From: an uncultured Fodinibius sp. | GTDB lineage: Bacteria; Bacteroidota; Rhodothermia; Balneolales; Balneolaceae | Length of the DNA stretch: 64,000 bases | Direction of reading: 5' to 3' | NCBI GenBank assembly: GCA_913056235.1 | Contig: CAJXMW010000001.1 | Location: 930,001 to 994,000 of the forward strand | Part shown: positions 1-8,228 of the stretch, piece after piece | Layout: each line of letters starts with the position of its first letter | Numbering within the stretch: the first letter of the stretch is position 1 | Notes under the pieces: model-generated | Databases searched by the model: none | Seen by the model: the letters and a program-made list of their open reading frames with translations, nothing else | What the model was told of the DNA's origin: nothing | Made by a program: the position numbers and the translations under genes

Positions 1-670
1 TTACTTCTGGAACCGTACTCATGCCCACAACATCAGCCCCAATCTGTCGCAGAAAGCGGTACTCGGCCTTGGTTTCCAGCATGGGGCCACTAAGGGCTAA
101 ATACACTCCCTGGTGCATTTTGATACCCTTGTCTAGCGCCACCTGTTCAGCTAGTTCGATAAATTCTTCAGTGTAGGGTTCGCTCATATCGGGGAAGCGT
201 GGTCCGAGCTCATCGTCGTTGGGACCGATCAGCGGATTATCACCCAGCATGTTGATGTGATCGTTGATCAGCATGATTTCGCCGCGCGAGTAATTGGGAT
301 TCATTCCGCCACATGCATTGCTGACCAAGAGTGTTTCAGTGCTGAGTGCATGTAGAACCCGCAACGGAAAAGCAATTTGCTGCATGCTGTATCCCTCGTA
401 GTAATGGAAACGTCCCTGCATGGCCACAACTTTTTTTCCGCTCAAGGTGCCGAACAGGAGGTGACCGGCATGACTTTCGACTGTGGAGACCGGAAAGTGC
501 GGAATGTCAGCGTAAGAGATACTGTCAATTACATCAATCTCGTCGGCCAGGTTGCCGAGACCGGTTCCAAGGATAACAAGGTAATGGGGGCGTTCATCAG
601 TATGTTCTTTGAGATAAGAGAGGGCTTCATCACGTTTTTTTCGAAACTCTTCGACGGATTCTCGCTGCAT
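1..670 (-). CDS. Purine nucleoside phosphorylase, C-terminus cut by window edge
   Basis: The enzyme cleaves purine (deoxy)nucleosides with phosphate to give free base and (deoxy)ribose-1-phosphate, in cytosolic purine salvage. About 223 codons are visible, starting from the ATG at 670; the frame is still open at base 1. Seen: the phosphate-loop motif VILGTGLG near residue 34, a conserved FPVSTVESHAGHL stretch, MQGRFHYYEGY, VSNACGGMNP, and LSGPMLETKAEYR followed by GADVVGMSTVPEV. These are hallmarks of the trimeric PNP (PNP-I) family. The gene lies 154 bp downstream of the DivIVA-domain gene on the same strand. Whether it prefers inosine/guanosine cannot be read because the last part is missing. 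The family call is confident. Confidence 0.93.
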   Translation of the reverse strand, partial: MQRESVEEFRKKRDEALSYLKEHTDERPHYLVILGTGLGNLADEIDVIDSISYADIPHFPVSTVESHAGHLLFGTLSGKKVVAMQGRFHYYEGYSMQQIAFPLRVLHALSTETLLVSNACGGMNPNYSRGEIMLINDHINMLGDNPLIGPNDDELGPRFPDMSEPYTEEFIELAEQVALDKGIKMHQGVYLALSGPMLETKAEYRFLRQIGADVVGMSTVPEV

Positions 671-824
671 TGGACAATAGTTGTTTTTTGATTAATTGAT
701 TTGGGAAAATAGGGAAAGCAGAGCACAAAATGTACTGTTGGGGAAAGGCAGCTATAGGGGAATATGGTATATGGTTACTGCTAGCCTTATAACTTATACC
801 CTATTTCTTTCTTATACCAAAATC

Positions 825-1451
825 TTAATCAAGGTCGTCGATGATATCGTCCATGTCTTCAGCACCGGGCGGAAGGGGTTGAGCCTCTTCTTCGAACTCC
901 TGTTCAGATTCATCGAAAAGAGCTTCGGTGCGCCGTTTGGCCTGCTCGTTAAGCTTCTCCGAAAAGGCCTCATCATCTTTGGGCAGATCAAACAAAGCCG
1001 CCTCGTCTTTGGAGAACTGCTCCAGGGACTCGTGAGCCAATTCAAGATACGAGCGAATGCCCCCGATGATTTCTTTGCGCCGGTCCAGCAGACGAATGAT
1101 ACTTTGACGTACCTGCTGTCGTTGCTGAGTGGCTTCGCGGATAATAGACTCAGCCTCCATTTCGGCCTTTTCAATCTTGTTGCGGGCATCTTTGCGTGCG
1201 CTGGTGAGCTTTTGCTCGGCCGATTCTTTGGCCGTTTGCAGGGTCTCGTGAAGGGCTTCCTCTACGCGTTCATAGTGCTTGAGCTTTTCTTCCAGATCCT
1301 CAATACGGTTTTCGAGCTCGCGGTTTTTGGCAACCAGGTGTTCCCACTCATTGGACATCAAATTCAGAAAAGCCTGAACTTCATCTTTGTCGTAACCGCG
1401 AAGTGACTTCTCAAATTCCTGTTGCTTGATTTCCAGTGCCGTTAATTTCAT
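825..1451 (-). CDS. DivIVA-domain coiled-coil protein
   Basis: A 208-aa protein with the short N-terminal DivIVA lipid-binding/dimerisation module (MKLTALEIKQQEFEKSLRGY, then YDKDEVQAFLN at about residues 20-30). A long charged coiled coil runs from about residue 40 to 120, and the tail is strongly acidic and ends DDIIDDLD. DivIVA-family proteins sense curved membrane and scaffold cell-division or polar proteins. In Gram-positives the gene lies near yggS/ylmE; here a YggS homologue is about 1.1 kb upstream, with three small membrane-protein genes between, so the neighbourhood fits a cell-envelope role. The function in this phylum is inferred, not known. No membrane span is visible. Confidence 0.88.
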   Translation of the reverse strand: MKLTALEIKQQEFEKSLRGYDKDEVQAFLNLMSNEWEHLVAKNRELENRIEDLEEKLKHYERVEEALHETLQTAKESAEQKLTSARKDARNKIEKAEMEAESIIREATQQRQQVRQSIIRLLDRRKEIIGGIRSYLELAHESLEQFSKDEAALFDLPKDDEAFSEKLNEQAKRRTEALFDESEQEFEEEAQPLPPGAEDMDDIIDDLD

Positions 1452-1496
1452 AGGTGTTGCCCTTTGCCTTCAGATAAGTTGTATAAATGTAACGTG

Positions 1497-1853
1497 CTAT
1501 TCCCGCAGCATGTTCCGTAGATTTTGGTCCCCGGATGATGACTTTTCCTCTTCGGTGTCGTGGTCATCTATTTCGATTTCCTCTTTTGGCGCTTCAATCT
1601 GTTTTGATCCGGATTTATTTTCACTCTCTTCTTCGGTAGCTATAGCTTCGAGATGCTGTAGCCTGCGCTCGGTGTTCTTTTTGTGCTCCATAAATGCCTT
1701 GGCCAGGCGGTTGAATTCCTCTTCCGGTATAGAGCTGTTATTGCGGTTGATCCACGCTTTGATTAGTCCAAATGTCTTTGCTGCGAGATAGCCGACCAAC
1801 GCAAATGCTCCGAGCGAGCCGACTAGTGCAACGACCATTTCTTCAAAACTCAT
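1497..1853 (-). CDS. Small PspB-like membrane/coiled-coil protein (copy 3 of 3)
   Basis: A 118-aa protein with one N-terminal membrane helix (about residues 7-30), then a basic WINRN turn, a predicted coil (EEEFNRLAKAFMEHKKNTERRLQHLEAI) and an acidic tail. The layout of one helix followed by a short amphipathic coil ending in a LEAI motif resembles phage-shock protein B, though the tail is longer. It overlaps the upstream paralogue by 4 bp (ATGA), so translation is probably coupled. It shares WINR, EEEFNRLAKAFM and LEAI with the next copy. PspB relatives act with PspC-type proteins in envelope stress, but none is present here, so the role is unknown. Confidence 0.7.
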   Translation of the reverse strand: MSFEEMVVALVGSLGAFALVGYLAAKTFGLIKAWINRNNSSIPEEEFNRLAKAFMEHKKNTERRLQHLEAIATEEESENKSGSKQIEAPKEEIEIDDHDTEEEKSSSGDQNLRNMLRE

Positions 1854-2155
1854 GATTGAACCTTATCCTTTTTTTGCAGATCGTTGGTTAAAGAGCCTTC
1901 ATTTTGTGAAGCCTCAATTTGCCAGAAACTATCCTTTTCGTCTTCATCTTTGTTTTCTTCGGCGATAATGGCTTCCAGATTTTCAACGCGTTTCTGCATT
2001 TCTTTTTTATGCTGCATAAACGCTTTAGCCAATCGGTTAAAGCTTTCCTCATCAACGCTTTGATTACTATTCTTATGCCGATTTATCCAAGATCTTATCA
2101 GTCCCGTGGCACAGGCAATAGCCACAATTGTTACGATAAAAACTTCACCTTCCAT
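1850..2155 (-). CDS. Small PspB-like membrane/coiled-coil protein (copy 2 of 3)
   Basis: A 101-aa protein: a membrane helix at about residues 4-20, then SWINRHKN, a coil (EESFNRLAKAFMQHKKEMQKRVENLEAI) and an acidic tail. The coil is nearly the same as in the copy downstream, so the two are paralogues. Its start codon overlaps the stop of the upstream copy by one base and its own stop overlaps the next start, which marks a tightly coupled three-gene unit. Resemblance to PspB is by layout and the short RVENLEAI segment; no function is known. Confidence 0.7.
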   Translation of the reverse strand: MEGEVFIVTIVAIACATGLIRSWINRHKNSNQSVDEESFNRLAKAFMQHKKEMQKRVENLEAIIAEENKDEDEKDSFWQIEASQNEGSLTNDLQKKDKVQS

Positions 2156-2478
2156 TATTCGGTCCTCCGTTTTTCTGCCAGATTAGAAACCTCTCGTTGA
2201 TTTTCTTCTTTCATTGAAGCATCGTCGATCTCAATTTCTTCCATGCCCTTGCCAGCGCCGGTAGAAAAATCATCTGGGTCGCCGGCTGCAATAGCTTCCA
2301 GGTTTTCAATGCGACCTTTTAGCGAATTGACCAGCTTGCGCAGGTCTTCGACTTCTTCTTCATTTTGTCGGCTTCGATTCATCATCGACATTTTATTCTT
2401 TTGATATTCAATGATGAACCCACCAATAATTGCGACCAGTGGAATGAGTACCCAAATCCAAGCTGCCATAACAGTCAA
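2155..2478 (-). CDS. Small PspB-like membrane/coiled-coil protein (copy 1 of 3)
   Basis: A 107-aa protein with an N-terminal membrane helix (AWIWVLIPLVAIIGGFII, about residues 6-23), a basic stretch, and a coil ending GRIENLEAIAAGDPDD. That coil end is the one most like the end of phage-shock protein B (RIQ-LE-IL---P). The tail holds EEIEIDD, also found in copy 3. Two in-frame ATGs are possible (2478 and 2469); the second leaves a cleaner membrane-helix start. It is the first gene of the three-gene coupled set and lies 70 bp downstream of yggS on the same strand. Confidence 0.7.
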   Translation of the reverse strand: MTVMAAWIWVLIPLVAIIGGFIIEYQKNKMSMMNRSRQNEEEVEDLRKLVNSLKGRIENLEAIAAGDPDDFSTGAGKGMEEIEIDDASMKEENQREVSNLAEKRRTE

Positions 2479-2548
2479 ATTGTTTAGTTATCGTATGTAA
2501 TGTACTAAATCTTAAAGAGATTGAAAGTACTTTTAACGATAATTCGGG

Positions 2549-3253
2549 CTAGTAGTTACGTTCCCCGAAGATAGCACGGCCCACGCGGACCATCGTAGCC
2601 CCTTCCTGGATGGCAATTTCCATGTCATTGGTCATTCCCATCGACAGTTCATCGAGCTGTACGTTGTCGCTTTCATATTCGCGGTGGGCGTCTCGGATTT
2701 CGCGAAGTTTCTGAAATTCTGGACGTACTTCTTCCACGTCTTCGGGATCCACAAAAGTTGCCATTCCCATGAGGCCGCGTACGCGAACGTGTTCAAGACC
2801 CTGGGCATGCTCCAAAATTTCCGGCAAATCTTGCGCCTGGCAGCCACTTTTTTGGTCTTCGCCACTGATGTTAATTTGTATCAGCGTGTTGATAACCCGG
2901 TCGATGCGTGAGGCCCGTTTTTCGATTTCCCTCAGGTATTTACTCTTTTCAATCGAATGTATCCAGTTTACCCGCTGTACCATATACTTGATTTTGTTGG
3001 TCTGCAGGTTGCCCACCATGTGCCATTGAATTTCATCATTCTGATATTCGTCCATTTTGTCCTGCAGTTCCTTGGCACGGTTTTCACCAAAATGGATTTG
3101 GCCGCATCCAAACGCTTCTTTGATATCCTCCAGTGGTTTCATCTTGCTGACGGCCACTAGTGTAATTTCATCAGGATCTCGTCCTGCATCTTCGCAGGCT
3201 GCTGTTATTCGTTGTTGTAGTTCCGTAAGGTTTTGGCAAATGTCTTCAGCCAT
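2549..3253 (-). CDS. YggS/PLPBP family PLP-binding protein
   Basis: A 234-aa homologue of YggS (PLPHP), a fold-type III barrel that binds pyridoxal 5'-phosphate without known enzymatic turnover and keeps B6 vitamers and branched-chain/2-ketoacid balance in order. Seen: [10 protein letters not shown] with the PLP lysine at K37, [24 protein letters not shown], and the C-terminal [22 protein letters not shown] that holds the phosphate. Length is normal. In many bacteria this gene sits with cell-division genes (ylmE locus), which fits the DivIVA gene on the same strand here. It is divergent from the Nif3 gene across about 260 bp. Confidence 0.95.
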   Translation of the reverse strand: MAEDICQNLTELQQRITAACEDAGRDPDEITLVAVSKMKPLEDIKEAFGCGQIHFGENRAKELQDKMDEYQNDEIQWHMVGNLQTNKIKYMVQRVNWIHSIEKSKYLREIEKRASRIDRVINTLIQINISGEDQKSGCQAQDLPEILEHAQGLEHVRVRGLMGMATFVDPEDVEEVRPEFQKLREIRDAHREYESDNVQLDELSMGMTNDMEIAIQEGATMVRVGRAIFGERNY

Positions 3254-3513
3254 GTAATATGCTTATTTATATATAAATATTTGGTTCAGTGGATATTAGC
3301 TCTGCAATTACTACTAATATCAGGTAACTAATGAGTTAAAAATAAGCTTTTAAGAAAGGTATTAAAATGGTATTTTGTGGGTCTGAAATAAAGAATCAAA
3401 TCTAAAGTGACCGTTCTGGCTCTGAGTATTTTTTACTTCGACGCTGATATATTTATCCATCGGCTCAGGTGCTGTTTAACTGGAATTCTAAAGCACGGAG
3501 GCCGATAGCCCAC

Positions 3514-4569
3514 ATGAATATACAGGTTCGGCATATTTCAACCTTTCTCCATCAATGGGCTCCGCCCAGCACAAAGCTCGACTACGATAATGTTGGATTA
3601 CTGGTCGGCGATCCCAACCAAGAAATTTCGCGAATCCTTACCTGTCTGGATGTTACGCTTGATATTGTCGAAGAAGCCATTCAGAACGATTGCGATCTTA
3701 TTGTCGCACATCATCCCCTGATTTTCAAAAGCATCGATCGCATAAATCCGACCAACGAACAGGGCAAAATTATTTTCAAGCTGATCAAGAACGACATTGC
3801 CCTCATTGCCGCTCACACTAATCTTGACGCAGCTCTGGACGGTGTGTCATTCGTGCTGGGGCAACAGCTGGGGCTCGAAAATCTCAAGTTTCTTGATAAC
3901 AGCTACAACATCAGCCGAAAAATTGTACTGACGACCAACCATTCTGACAGTGATTCGGTGCTCAAGCTGTTGAATTACTACTCGGCCGAGCAGGCCCATT
4001 ATTACAAGGTGGAGGGCAAGAAAGAAGATCAGTTTACCTATGAAGCCATTATTGATGAACACCACGTTTCGGATTTAGAGAAAGAGCTTGAAAAGAATGG
4101 CTTGCTTCATCAGGGTAATTTCCAGGTAATGGAGGTTGCTAGTCCCTCTAAGAATGTTGGGATGGGCGTCGTCGGATTTTACCGTGATCAGGGAATGACC
4201 CAGCAAGACTTTTTAGATCTTGTTGCCGATGCGCTGAATGTGAAGGCCGTACGCTATTCGGGCTCCGTCGATCGTATCAAGAAGGTGGCGGTCTGTGGCG
4301 GCGCGGGTGTTTCGCTGGCGCGTAATGCTATTGGCGAAGGGGCCCAGGCGTTTGTGACGTCCGACATTAAATACCACGATTATTTTACTGATACCGAAAA
4401 TTTTCTACTGGTCGATGTAGGCCACTACGAAAGTGAAGTGCCCATGGTGGCGGCACTTCAGCAAGAACTCTCCGAAGCATTTGAGCAACTTGAAGTTCTT
4501 GAAACCAATGTAGTCACCAACCCCATGCAGGTTCACATACCTGATGTTAACCAAAATCCGCAGGAATAA
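3514..4569 (+). CDS. Nif3-like dinuclear metal-centre protein (GTP cyclohydrolase I type 2 family)
   Basis: A Nif3/DUF34 family protein, 351 aa from the ATG at 3514. A longer frame opens at 3469, but the extra residues (MLFNWNSKARRP) do not look like the family start, and a GGAGG lies 12 bp before 3514. Metal-site residues are visible: LIVAHHPLIF (H66, H67), AAHTNLDAA (H101, D105) and the late VDVGHYESE. Between residues 115 and 220 is the inserted PII-like domain found in longer members. The family forms hexameric toroids with two metals per subunit; its cellular reaction is unsettled. The zinc-ribbon-like gene 18 bp downstream is its usual neighbour in Bacteroidota and is probably co-transcribed. 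Confidence 0.93.
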   Translation: MNIQVRHISTFLHQWAPPSTKLDYDNVGLLVGDPNQEISRILTCLDVTLDIVEEAIQNDCDLIVAHHPLIFKSIDRINPTNEQGKIIFKLIKNDIALIAAHTNLDAALDGVSFVLGQQLGLENLKFLDNSYNISRKIVLTTNHSDSDSVLKLLNYYSAEQAHYYKVEGKKEDQFTYEAIIDEHHVSDLEKELEKNGLLHQGNFQVMEVASPSKNVGMGVVGFYRDQGMTQQDFLDLVADALNVKAVRYSGSVDRIKKVAVCGGAGVSLARNAIGEGAQAFVTSDIKYHDYFTDTENFLLVDVGHYESEVPMVAALQQELSEAFEQLEVLETNVVTNPMQVHIPDVNQNPQE

Positions 4570-4587
4570 ACGACGATAACCTAATCT

Positions 4588-5322
4588 ATGGAAGAAGTAC
4601 TACAACAATTAGCTAATCTTCAATATATCGATAGCAGGATCGACGAGCTTAAACAGCTGCGGGGCGATCTGCCTGAAGAAATTCTCGATATTGAGACTGA
4701 TATCAATCGATACGAAGCCAGAATTGAGCGTCTCGAGGATGAAAAGAAAGAGCTAAAGGTTGAAAAAGACAACCTGGAGCTTGAGATCGAGGATGCGTAC
4801 AACAAGATCGAAAAGTACGAAGAACAGCAGATGTCGGTGCGCAACAACCGAGAGTATGATGCACTGACCAAAGAGATCGAGTCTCAAAAACAGATTGTTG
4901 AGAATGCCGAGTCGCGCATGGAAGAGATCGAAAAGCGACTGCAGGAAATCGATCCCGAGATGGAGAAGTATCAAGAACGGCTTGAAGATACCAAAGAGCT
5001 TCACGAAGAGAAGAAGGAAAACCTCGAAAAGGTTAAGAAGAATACCGAAGAAGAGGAAGAAATGCTGGAGGAGAAGCGTGAAGAAGTCGAAAAAGAAATT
5101 GACGAGCGTTACCTTAAAAGCTATAATCGTCTCCGTAACGGTTTGTCTAATGGCTTGGCAGTAGTGCCGATGGAGAGAGGCGCAGCACTTGGTATGGCTC
5201 TTCCTCCGCAAACCCAGGTAGAGGTGCGCCACAAGAACAAGATCATTATTGATGAAAACAGTGGTCGCATTGTAGTACATGAATCCTTTTTCGATAAAGC
5301 TGAAGAAGAGCTTTCGCTCTAA
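4588..5322 (+). CDS. Coiled-coil protein of the C4 zinc-ribbon family, cysteines lost
   Basis: A 244-aa protein: a long antiparallel-type coiled coil (residues 5 to about 180), then the C-terminal region that in relatives folds as a C4-type zinc ribbon. The framework is still recognisable (AVVPMERGAALGMALPPQ, then KIIIDENSGRIVV), where relatives read RGACGGC...PPQ and KIIVCENCGRIL. All four metal cysteines are gone; the whole protein has no cysteine at all, and the first knuckle is two residues shorter. The reading frame is intact. It lies 18 bp after the Nif3 gene, its common partner. It probably folds without zinc or by contact with a partner; function is unknown. Confidence 0.85.
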   Translation: MEEVLQQLANLQYIDSRIDELKQLRGDLPEEILDIETDINRYEARIERLEDEKKELKVEKDNLELEIEDAYNKIEKYEEQQMSVRNNREYDALTKEIESQKQIVENAESRMEEIEKRLQEIDPEMEKYQERLEDTKELHEEKKENLEKVKKNTEEEEEMLEEKREEVEKEIDERYLKSYNRLRNGLSNGLAVVPMERGAALGMALPPQTQVEVRHKNKIIIDENSGRIVVHESFFDKAEEELSL

Positions 5323-5350
5323 TACACTGCTTTAAAAAGCTTTCGTTTTG

Positions 5351-5390
5351 AAAGATGTACACGTTGATTATACGACGTTGTGCATCTTTT
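5351..5390 (+). terminator. Probable terminator after the Nif3 operon
   Basis: An imperfect inverted repeat, AAAGATGTACAC against GTTGTGCATCTTTT, lies 28 bp after the coiled-coil gene and ends in a short T run. It falls just before the rnpB promoter, so it would insulate the two transcripts. The loop is long and the arms have a mismatch, so the call is moderate. Confidence 0.5.
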
Positions 5391-5402
5391 ACGTTTTAAA
5401 GG

Positions 5403-5410
5403 TATCTTTG
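5403..5410 (+). promoter_or_regulatory. Bacteroidetes-type -7 box of rnpB
   Basis: TATCTTTG matches the TAnnTTTG -7 element used by the primary sigma factor of Bacteroidota. It ends 3 bp before the predicted first paired base of RNase P RNA, which is the right spacing for transcription to begin at the mature 5' end. A GTTG at 5377-5380 is a weak candidate for the -33 element. Confidence 0.55.
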
Positions 5411-5413
5411 TGT

Positions 5414-5767
5414 GGATGATCGGGCAATCGCCTGCTGCTTCCGCAGCGGGAGGAAAGTCCGAACACCAACGAGCACTGTGCTTCCTAACGGGAAGATTCG
5501 GGTAACCGGATAGATGAAAGTGCCACAGAAAACAAACCGCCTCCATTATGGAGGTAAGGGTGAAAAGGTGAAGTAAGAGCTCACCGCTCCGGTGGTGACA
5601 TTCGGAGGCACGGCAAACCTCACAGGATGCAAGCTCATGCAGGCAGTGCGCTGCTCGTCGCTATGCTGCCGGGTGGAGTGCTTGAGCCTCGGAGTAATCC
5701 GGGGACCAGATAAATGATTGCCATCCCGATTTGATCGGGATACAGAATTCGGCTTACAGATCATCCC
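5414..5767 (+). ncRNA. rnpB: RNase P RNA (bacterial class A)
   Basis: This is the catalytic RNA that trims 5' leaders from pre-tRNAs. Seen: the universal 5' core GAGGAAAGTCCGAACACC at about 5450, the internal AGAGCTCACCG segment, and the 3' core GATAAATGATTGCC ... ACAGAATTCGGCTTA. The ends pair to form helix P1: GGATGAT (5414-5420) with ATCATCC (5760-5766). Total length of about 354 nt is normal. It is followed 14 bp later by a strong hairpin terminator. Confidence 0.96.
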
Positions 5768-5780
5768 ATGAAACTACATG

Positions 5781-5809
5781 AAAAGGCCACCCGAACAGGG
5801 TGGCCTTTT
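5781..5809 (+). terminator. Rho-independent terminator of rnpB
   Basis: A perfect 12-bp stem (AAAAGGCCACCC / GGGTGGCCTTTT) with a 5-nt loop GAACA, ending in TTTTG. It lies directly after rnpB. Because both arms carry A/T runs it could also act on the opposite strand for the decayed gene that ends at 5817. Confidence 0.9.
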
Positions 5810-5816
5810 GTTCTGC

Positions 5817-6200
5817 TTAGCCGTAGTTCCACTGAGCATGCCATTTGAGTTTAATTTTCAACAGCATGTTGATGGTTTTCCATTCGCCTTTTCATTTGAT
5901 GAGATGCAGGCATTCGGTAAGAAGTTTGCTGTCCACTTTTACCGAGGCAATATCACTGTTTAGCGAGAGTACAGTAATATCTTTTTGGACCAGGCTGTCC
6001 GGTGCACTACTACCCACTCCTACTTCGGTTGCCTGAACTAGTTTTAGGGCGCTCATATCGTTGAGCTCAATGTCTTTTTCTGGTCTGATAATGGGACCGC
6101 ATTTGGCCAGCATGGGATGTACGATTTCTTCCATCTGTTTATCGTTGCTGCTGTACCATGCTTCAAAGTATTGTTGGGCTACACTTCTTACCGTGTTTTT
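5817..6200 (-). pseudogene. Decayed lumazine-binding-like (SnoaL/NTF2 fold) gene
   Basis: Reading from about 6200 leftward gives a good match to the small 'putative lumazine-binding' family: VRSVAQQYFEAWYSSNDKQM, EEIVHPMLAKC, then DITVLSLNSDIASVKVD and LLTECLHLIK. The frame then hits an in-frame TGA at 5894-5892, after which KGEWKTINMLLK continues the family's end (relatives read ...LIK-NGEWKIVN-LW). No start codon lies at the expected N-terminus, where the frame runs back into AT-rich DNA. An internal ATG at 6134 would make only an 80-aa fragment. I read it as a dead or dying gene. A sequencing error at the TGA is possible but would not restore the missing start. Confidence 0.65.
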
Positions 6201-6372
6201 TAGGTGCGTTATTGCGCATGCAGGATAGAAGTAAAAAAAGAATAAAAATTGAACAAATAATTATTGATGTTAAGCGTCGCATGATTTCTGTTTGTTATTT
6301 GATTTAACAGAATGATGCTACGAGAAAACGCATTGATTGTTATTTCATCCAAACGAAAATAAAAGCACTACT

Positions 6373-6879
6373 ATGGAAGCATCTGAACTGCGAGCATTAC
6401 AGGCACCACTGAAAGAGAAATACAAAAGCGATCCCAAGGAAGCGGAGTGGATTCTACACGCAGAAGGAAATCTCGGCGAAGACATTGCCTGTACGGTCGA
6501 AACCGATGCCGGAGAAGTTGAGGAGGGATTGCACCCGGCGACCGGTGGAGATGGTTCACATGCTTGTTCGGGTGATATGTTGCTCGAGGCGCTGGTGGCT
6601 TGTGCCGGGGTAACGCTCAAATCAGTGGCCACAGCAATGGGCATTGAAATAGAGAATGGTATCGTCAACGCCGAAGGGGTACTAGATTTTAAAGGCACAC
6701 TGGGCGTATCGCGCGATGCTCCCGTGGGTTTTAAAGAGATTCGTCTAAACTTTGACTTAGATACCAAAGCTGACTCTAAAAAAGTTGAAAAACTGATTGA
6801 GCTGACTGAGCGGTACTGTGTGATCTATCAGACACTCAAAAATAGCCCGGAGTTGAAATCATCGGTAAGCACAGGCTAA
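6373..6879 (+). CDS. OsmC/Ohr family protein
   Basis: A 168-aa OsmC-family protein counted from the ATG at 6373. The frame opens at 6337, but the extra 12 residues are not family-like. These proteins reduce organic hydroperoxides through a cysteine pair. Seen: SHACSGDMLLEALVACAGVT (C65, C77) and a later ELTERYCVIYQTL with the distal cysteine. This cysteine pattern fits the broad OsmC family rather than strict Ohr. It is a single gene, upstream of a decayed gene on one side and ending 3 bp from the convergent MFS gene on the other. Substrate is not readable from sequence. Confidence 0.88.
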   Translation: MEASELRALQAPLKEKYKSDPKEAEWILHAEGNLGEDIACTVETDAGEVEEGLHPATGGDGSHACSGDMLLEALVACAGVTLKSVATAMGIEIENGIVNAEGVLDFKGTLGVSRDAPVGFKEIRLNFDLDTKADSKKVEKLIELTERYCVIYQTLKNSPELKSSVSTG

Positions 6880-6882
6880 CAG

Positions 6883-8160
6883 TCATTCAGCTGATTGTCT
6901 GCTGTAGTTGAATATTGTGGAGTCGCTGTTTACAGTTTCGGGCATGTGCTGATAAACAATCCAGGCTCCGAACAAAGAAGCAATCCCAATCACCAAAAAG
7001 GGGAGCTCGAAGTAGAAAACGGCCAGCACCCCCGCAAGCATGGGGCCTACAGCAATTCCCAATCCAAAGCCCATGGTTACTACGCTCATCTGCCGGCCTT
7101 CGCCTCCTGTTTTGGATAAATCAGCAGCCAGGGCAAAAGCGGGAGCAGCGACGCCAGCGGCGGCAACGCCCTGTAGCAATCGTACGATAACAAGTTGGCT
7201 CATCGTCTGTACTTCACCTAAAACAATGGTGGTCAGGGCCATCAGCACCAGCCCACCCAGAATAAATGGTTTGCGCCCCCATTTGTCGGAAAAGTGACCG
7301 AGCGGTACCTGGAATATGAGTCGACCAACCATCAGCATGCTAAAAGCAATGCTAAAACCGATGGCAGTCATCTCTAATCGTGCATTGAATTCATTTTCGA
7401 GCGTAGTGACCATCGAGAAGCAGCAGGCCATGACAAAAGTAGCTAGGGCTGCAGTCAGAATTCCGGATCCGTACAACGAGAGATCAAACACTTTGAGTCG
7501 TTTCGTTACCTTTTCCGGCACGTCGATTTTGATTTCTTCTACCCATATCTGTACAAATAGCATGGATGCAAAGATGAGGCCCGCCCCCAGGTAGAAAGCG
7601 GCATCAAAGCTGTAGTGAACTTGCAGGTATCCGCCGATGACGGGACCGATGGCAAAGCCGATCATCCGGAAGGTGCTGAATACGCCCATTGATCCACCAC
7701 GCGTTTCTTTGGCAGTGATCGCAGTCATCAGTGAAAGGGAGGCGGGGATGGTCACGGCCACGCCGATACCTTGTAGCGTACGCAAAATAAGTAGATGTGT
7801 GAAGTTCTCGGCAAACATAAAAAAGAGGGTGCTGAGTCCGATAAGGCCGAGTCCCGCCTGGATGAGTACTTTACGCTTGTTCAGTTTGTCGCTTAGTGCG
7901 CCCATCAGTGGTTGAAAAATCGAGGTGATGAATCCGAATAGTGAAATCAGCAAACCTACAAGCACCGGTACGGCAAAGGCGAAGTGTTCTTTGGGCAATT
8001 TGGCCACATACAGCGGTATTAGGATGAACAATATGCTGTTCCCCATAGCATCGGCCATGCGTGCTATGGACAGGGCCATTACCCCTTTATTGATGCCCAG
8101 CTTTTTGATTAATGAATCTTTAATAGACAAACAGGATGTGATTATTTTTAGGATTTTCAT
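6883..8160 (-). CDS. Major facilitator superfamily transporter
   Basis: A 425-aa integral membrane protein with about 12 hydrophobic helices in two halves. Seen: the MFS loop 2-3 motif as GALSDKLNKRKVLI in the first half and its counterpart GHFSDKWGRKPFIL in the second, LRTLQGIGVAVTIPA at helix 4, and FRMIGFAIGPVIGG at helix 5 (the antiporter-type motif of drug/H+ exporters). It is likely a proton-driven exporter of small molecules in the inner membrane. The N-terminus before residue 28 is poorly conserved, so the true start may be M28. It is convergent with osmC (3-bp gap) and 68 bp downstream of mtfA. Confidence 0.88.
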   Translation of the reverse strand: MKILKIITSCLSIKDSLIKKLGINKGVMALSIARMADAMGNSILFILIPLYVAKLPKEHFAFAVPVLVGLLISLFGFITSIFQPLMGALSDKLNKRKVLIQAGLGLIGLSTLFFMFAENFTHLLILRTLQGIGVAVTIPASLSLMTAITAKETRGGSMGVFSTFRMIGFAIGPVIGGYLQVHYSFDAAFYLGAGLIFASMLFVQIWVEEIKIDVPEKVTKRLKVFDLSLYGSGILTAALATFVMACCFSMVTTLENEFNARLEMTAIGFSIAFSMLMVGRLIFQVPLGHFSDKWGRKPFILGGLVLMALTTIVLGEVQTMSQLVIVRLLQGVAAAGVAAPAFALAADLSKTGGEGRQMSVVTMGFGLGIAVGPMLAGVLAVFYFELPFLVIGIASLFGAWIVYQHMPETVNSDSTIFNYSRQSAE

Positions 8161-8228
8161 GCAACATGGGATGAACAGTATCCATAAATAAACGTTCCCT
8201 AAAGAGGGTCAAGTATACAGTTTTTATA

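Noticed and set aside
696-1406. 236-codon plus-strand frame rich in hydrophobic residues
   Set aside because: It lies antisense to the DivIVA-domain gene, whose minus-strand coding sequence is clear; hydrophobicity is a by-product of the coiled coil read backwards.
5892-5894. TGA read as a sense codon (recoding or selenocysteine)
   Set aside because: The frame also lacks a start codon, no selenocysteine hairpin is seen, and TGA serves as a normal stop elsewhere in the window.
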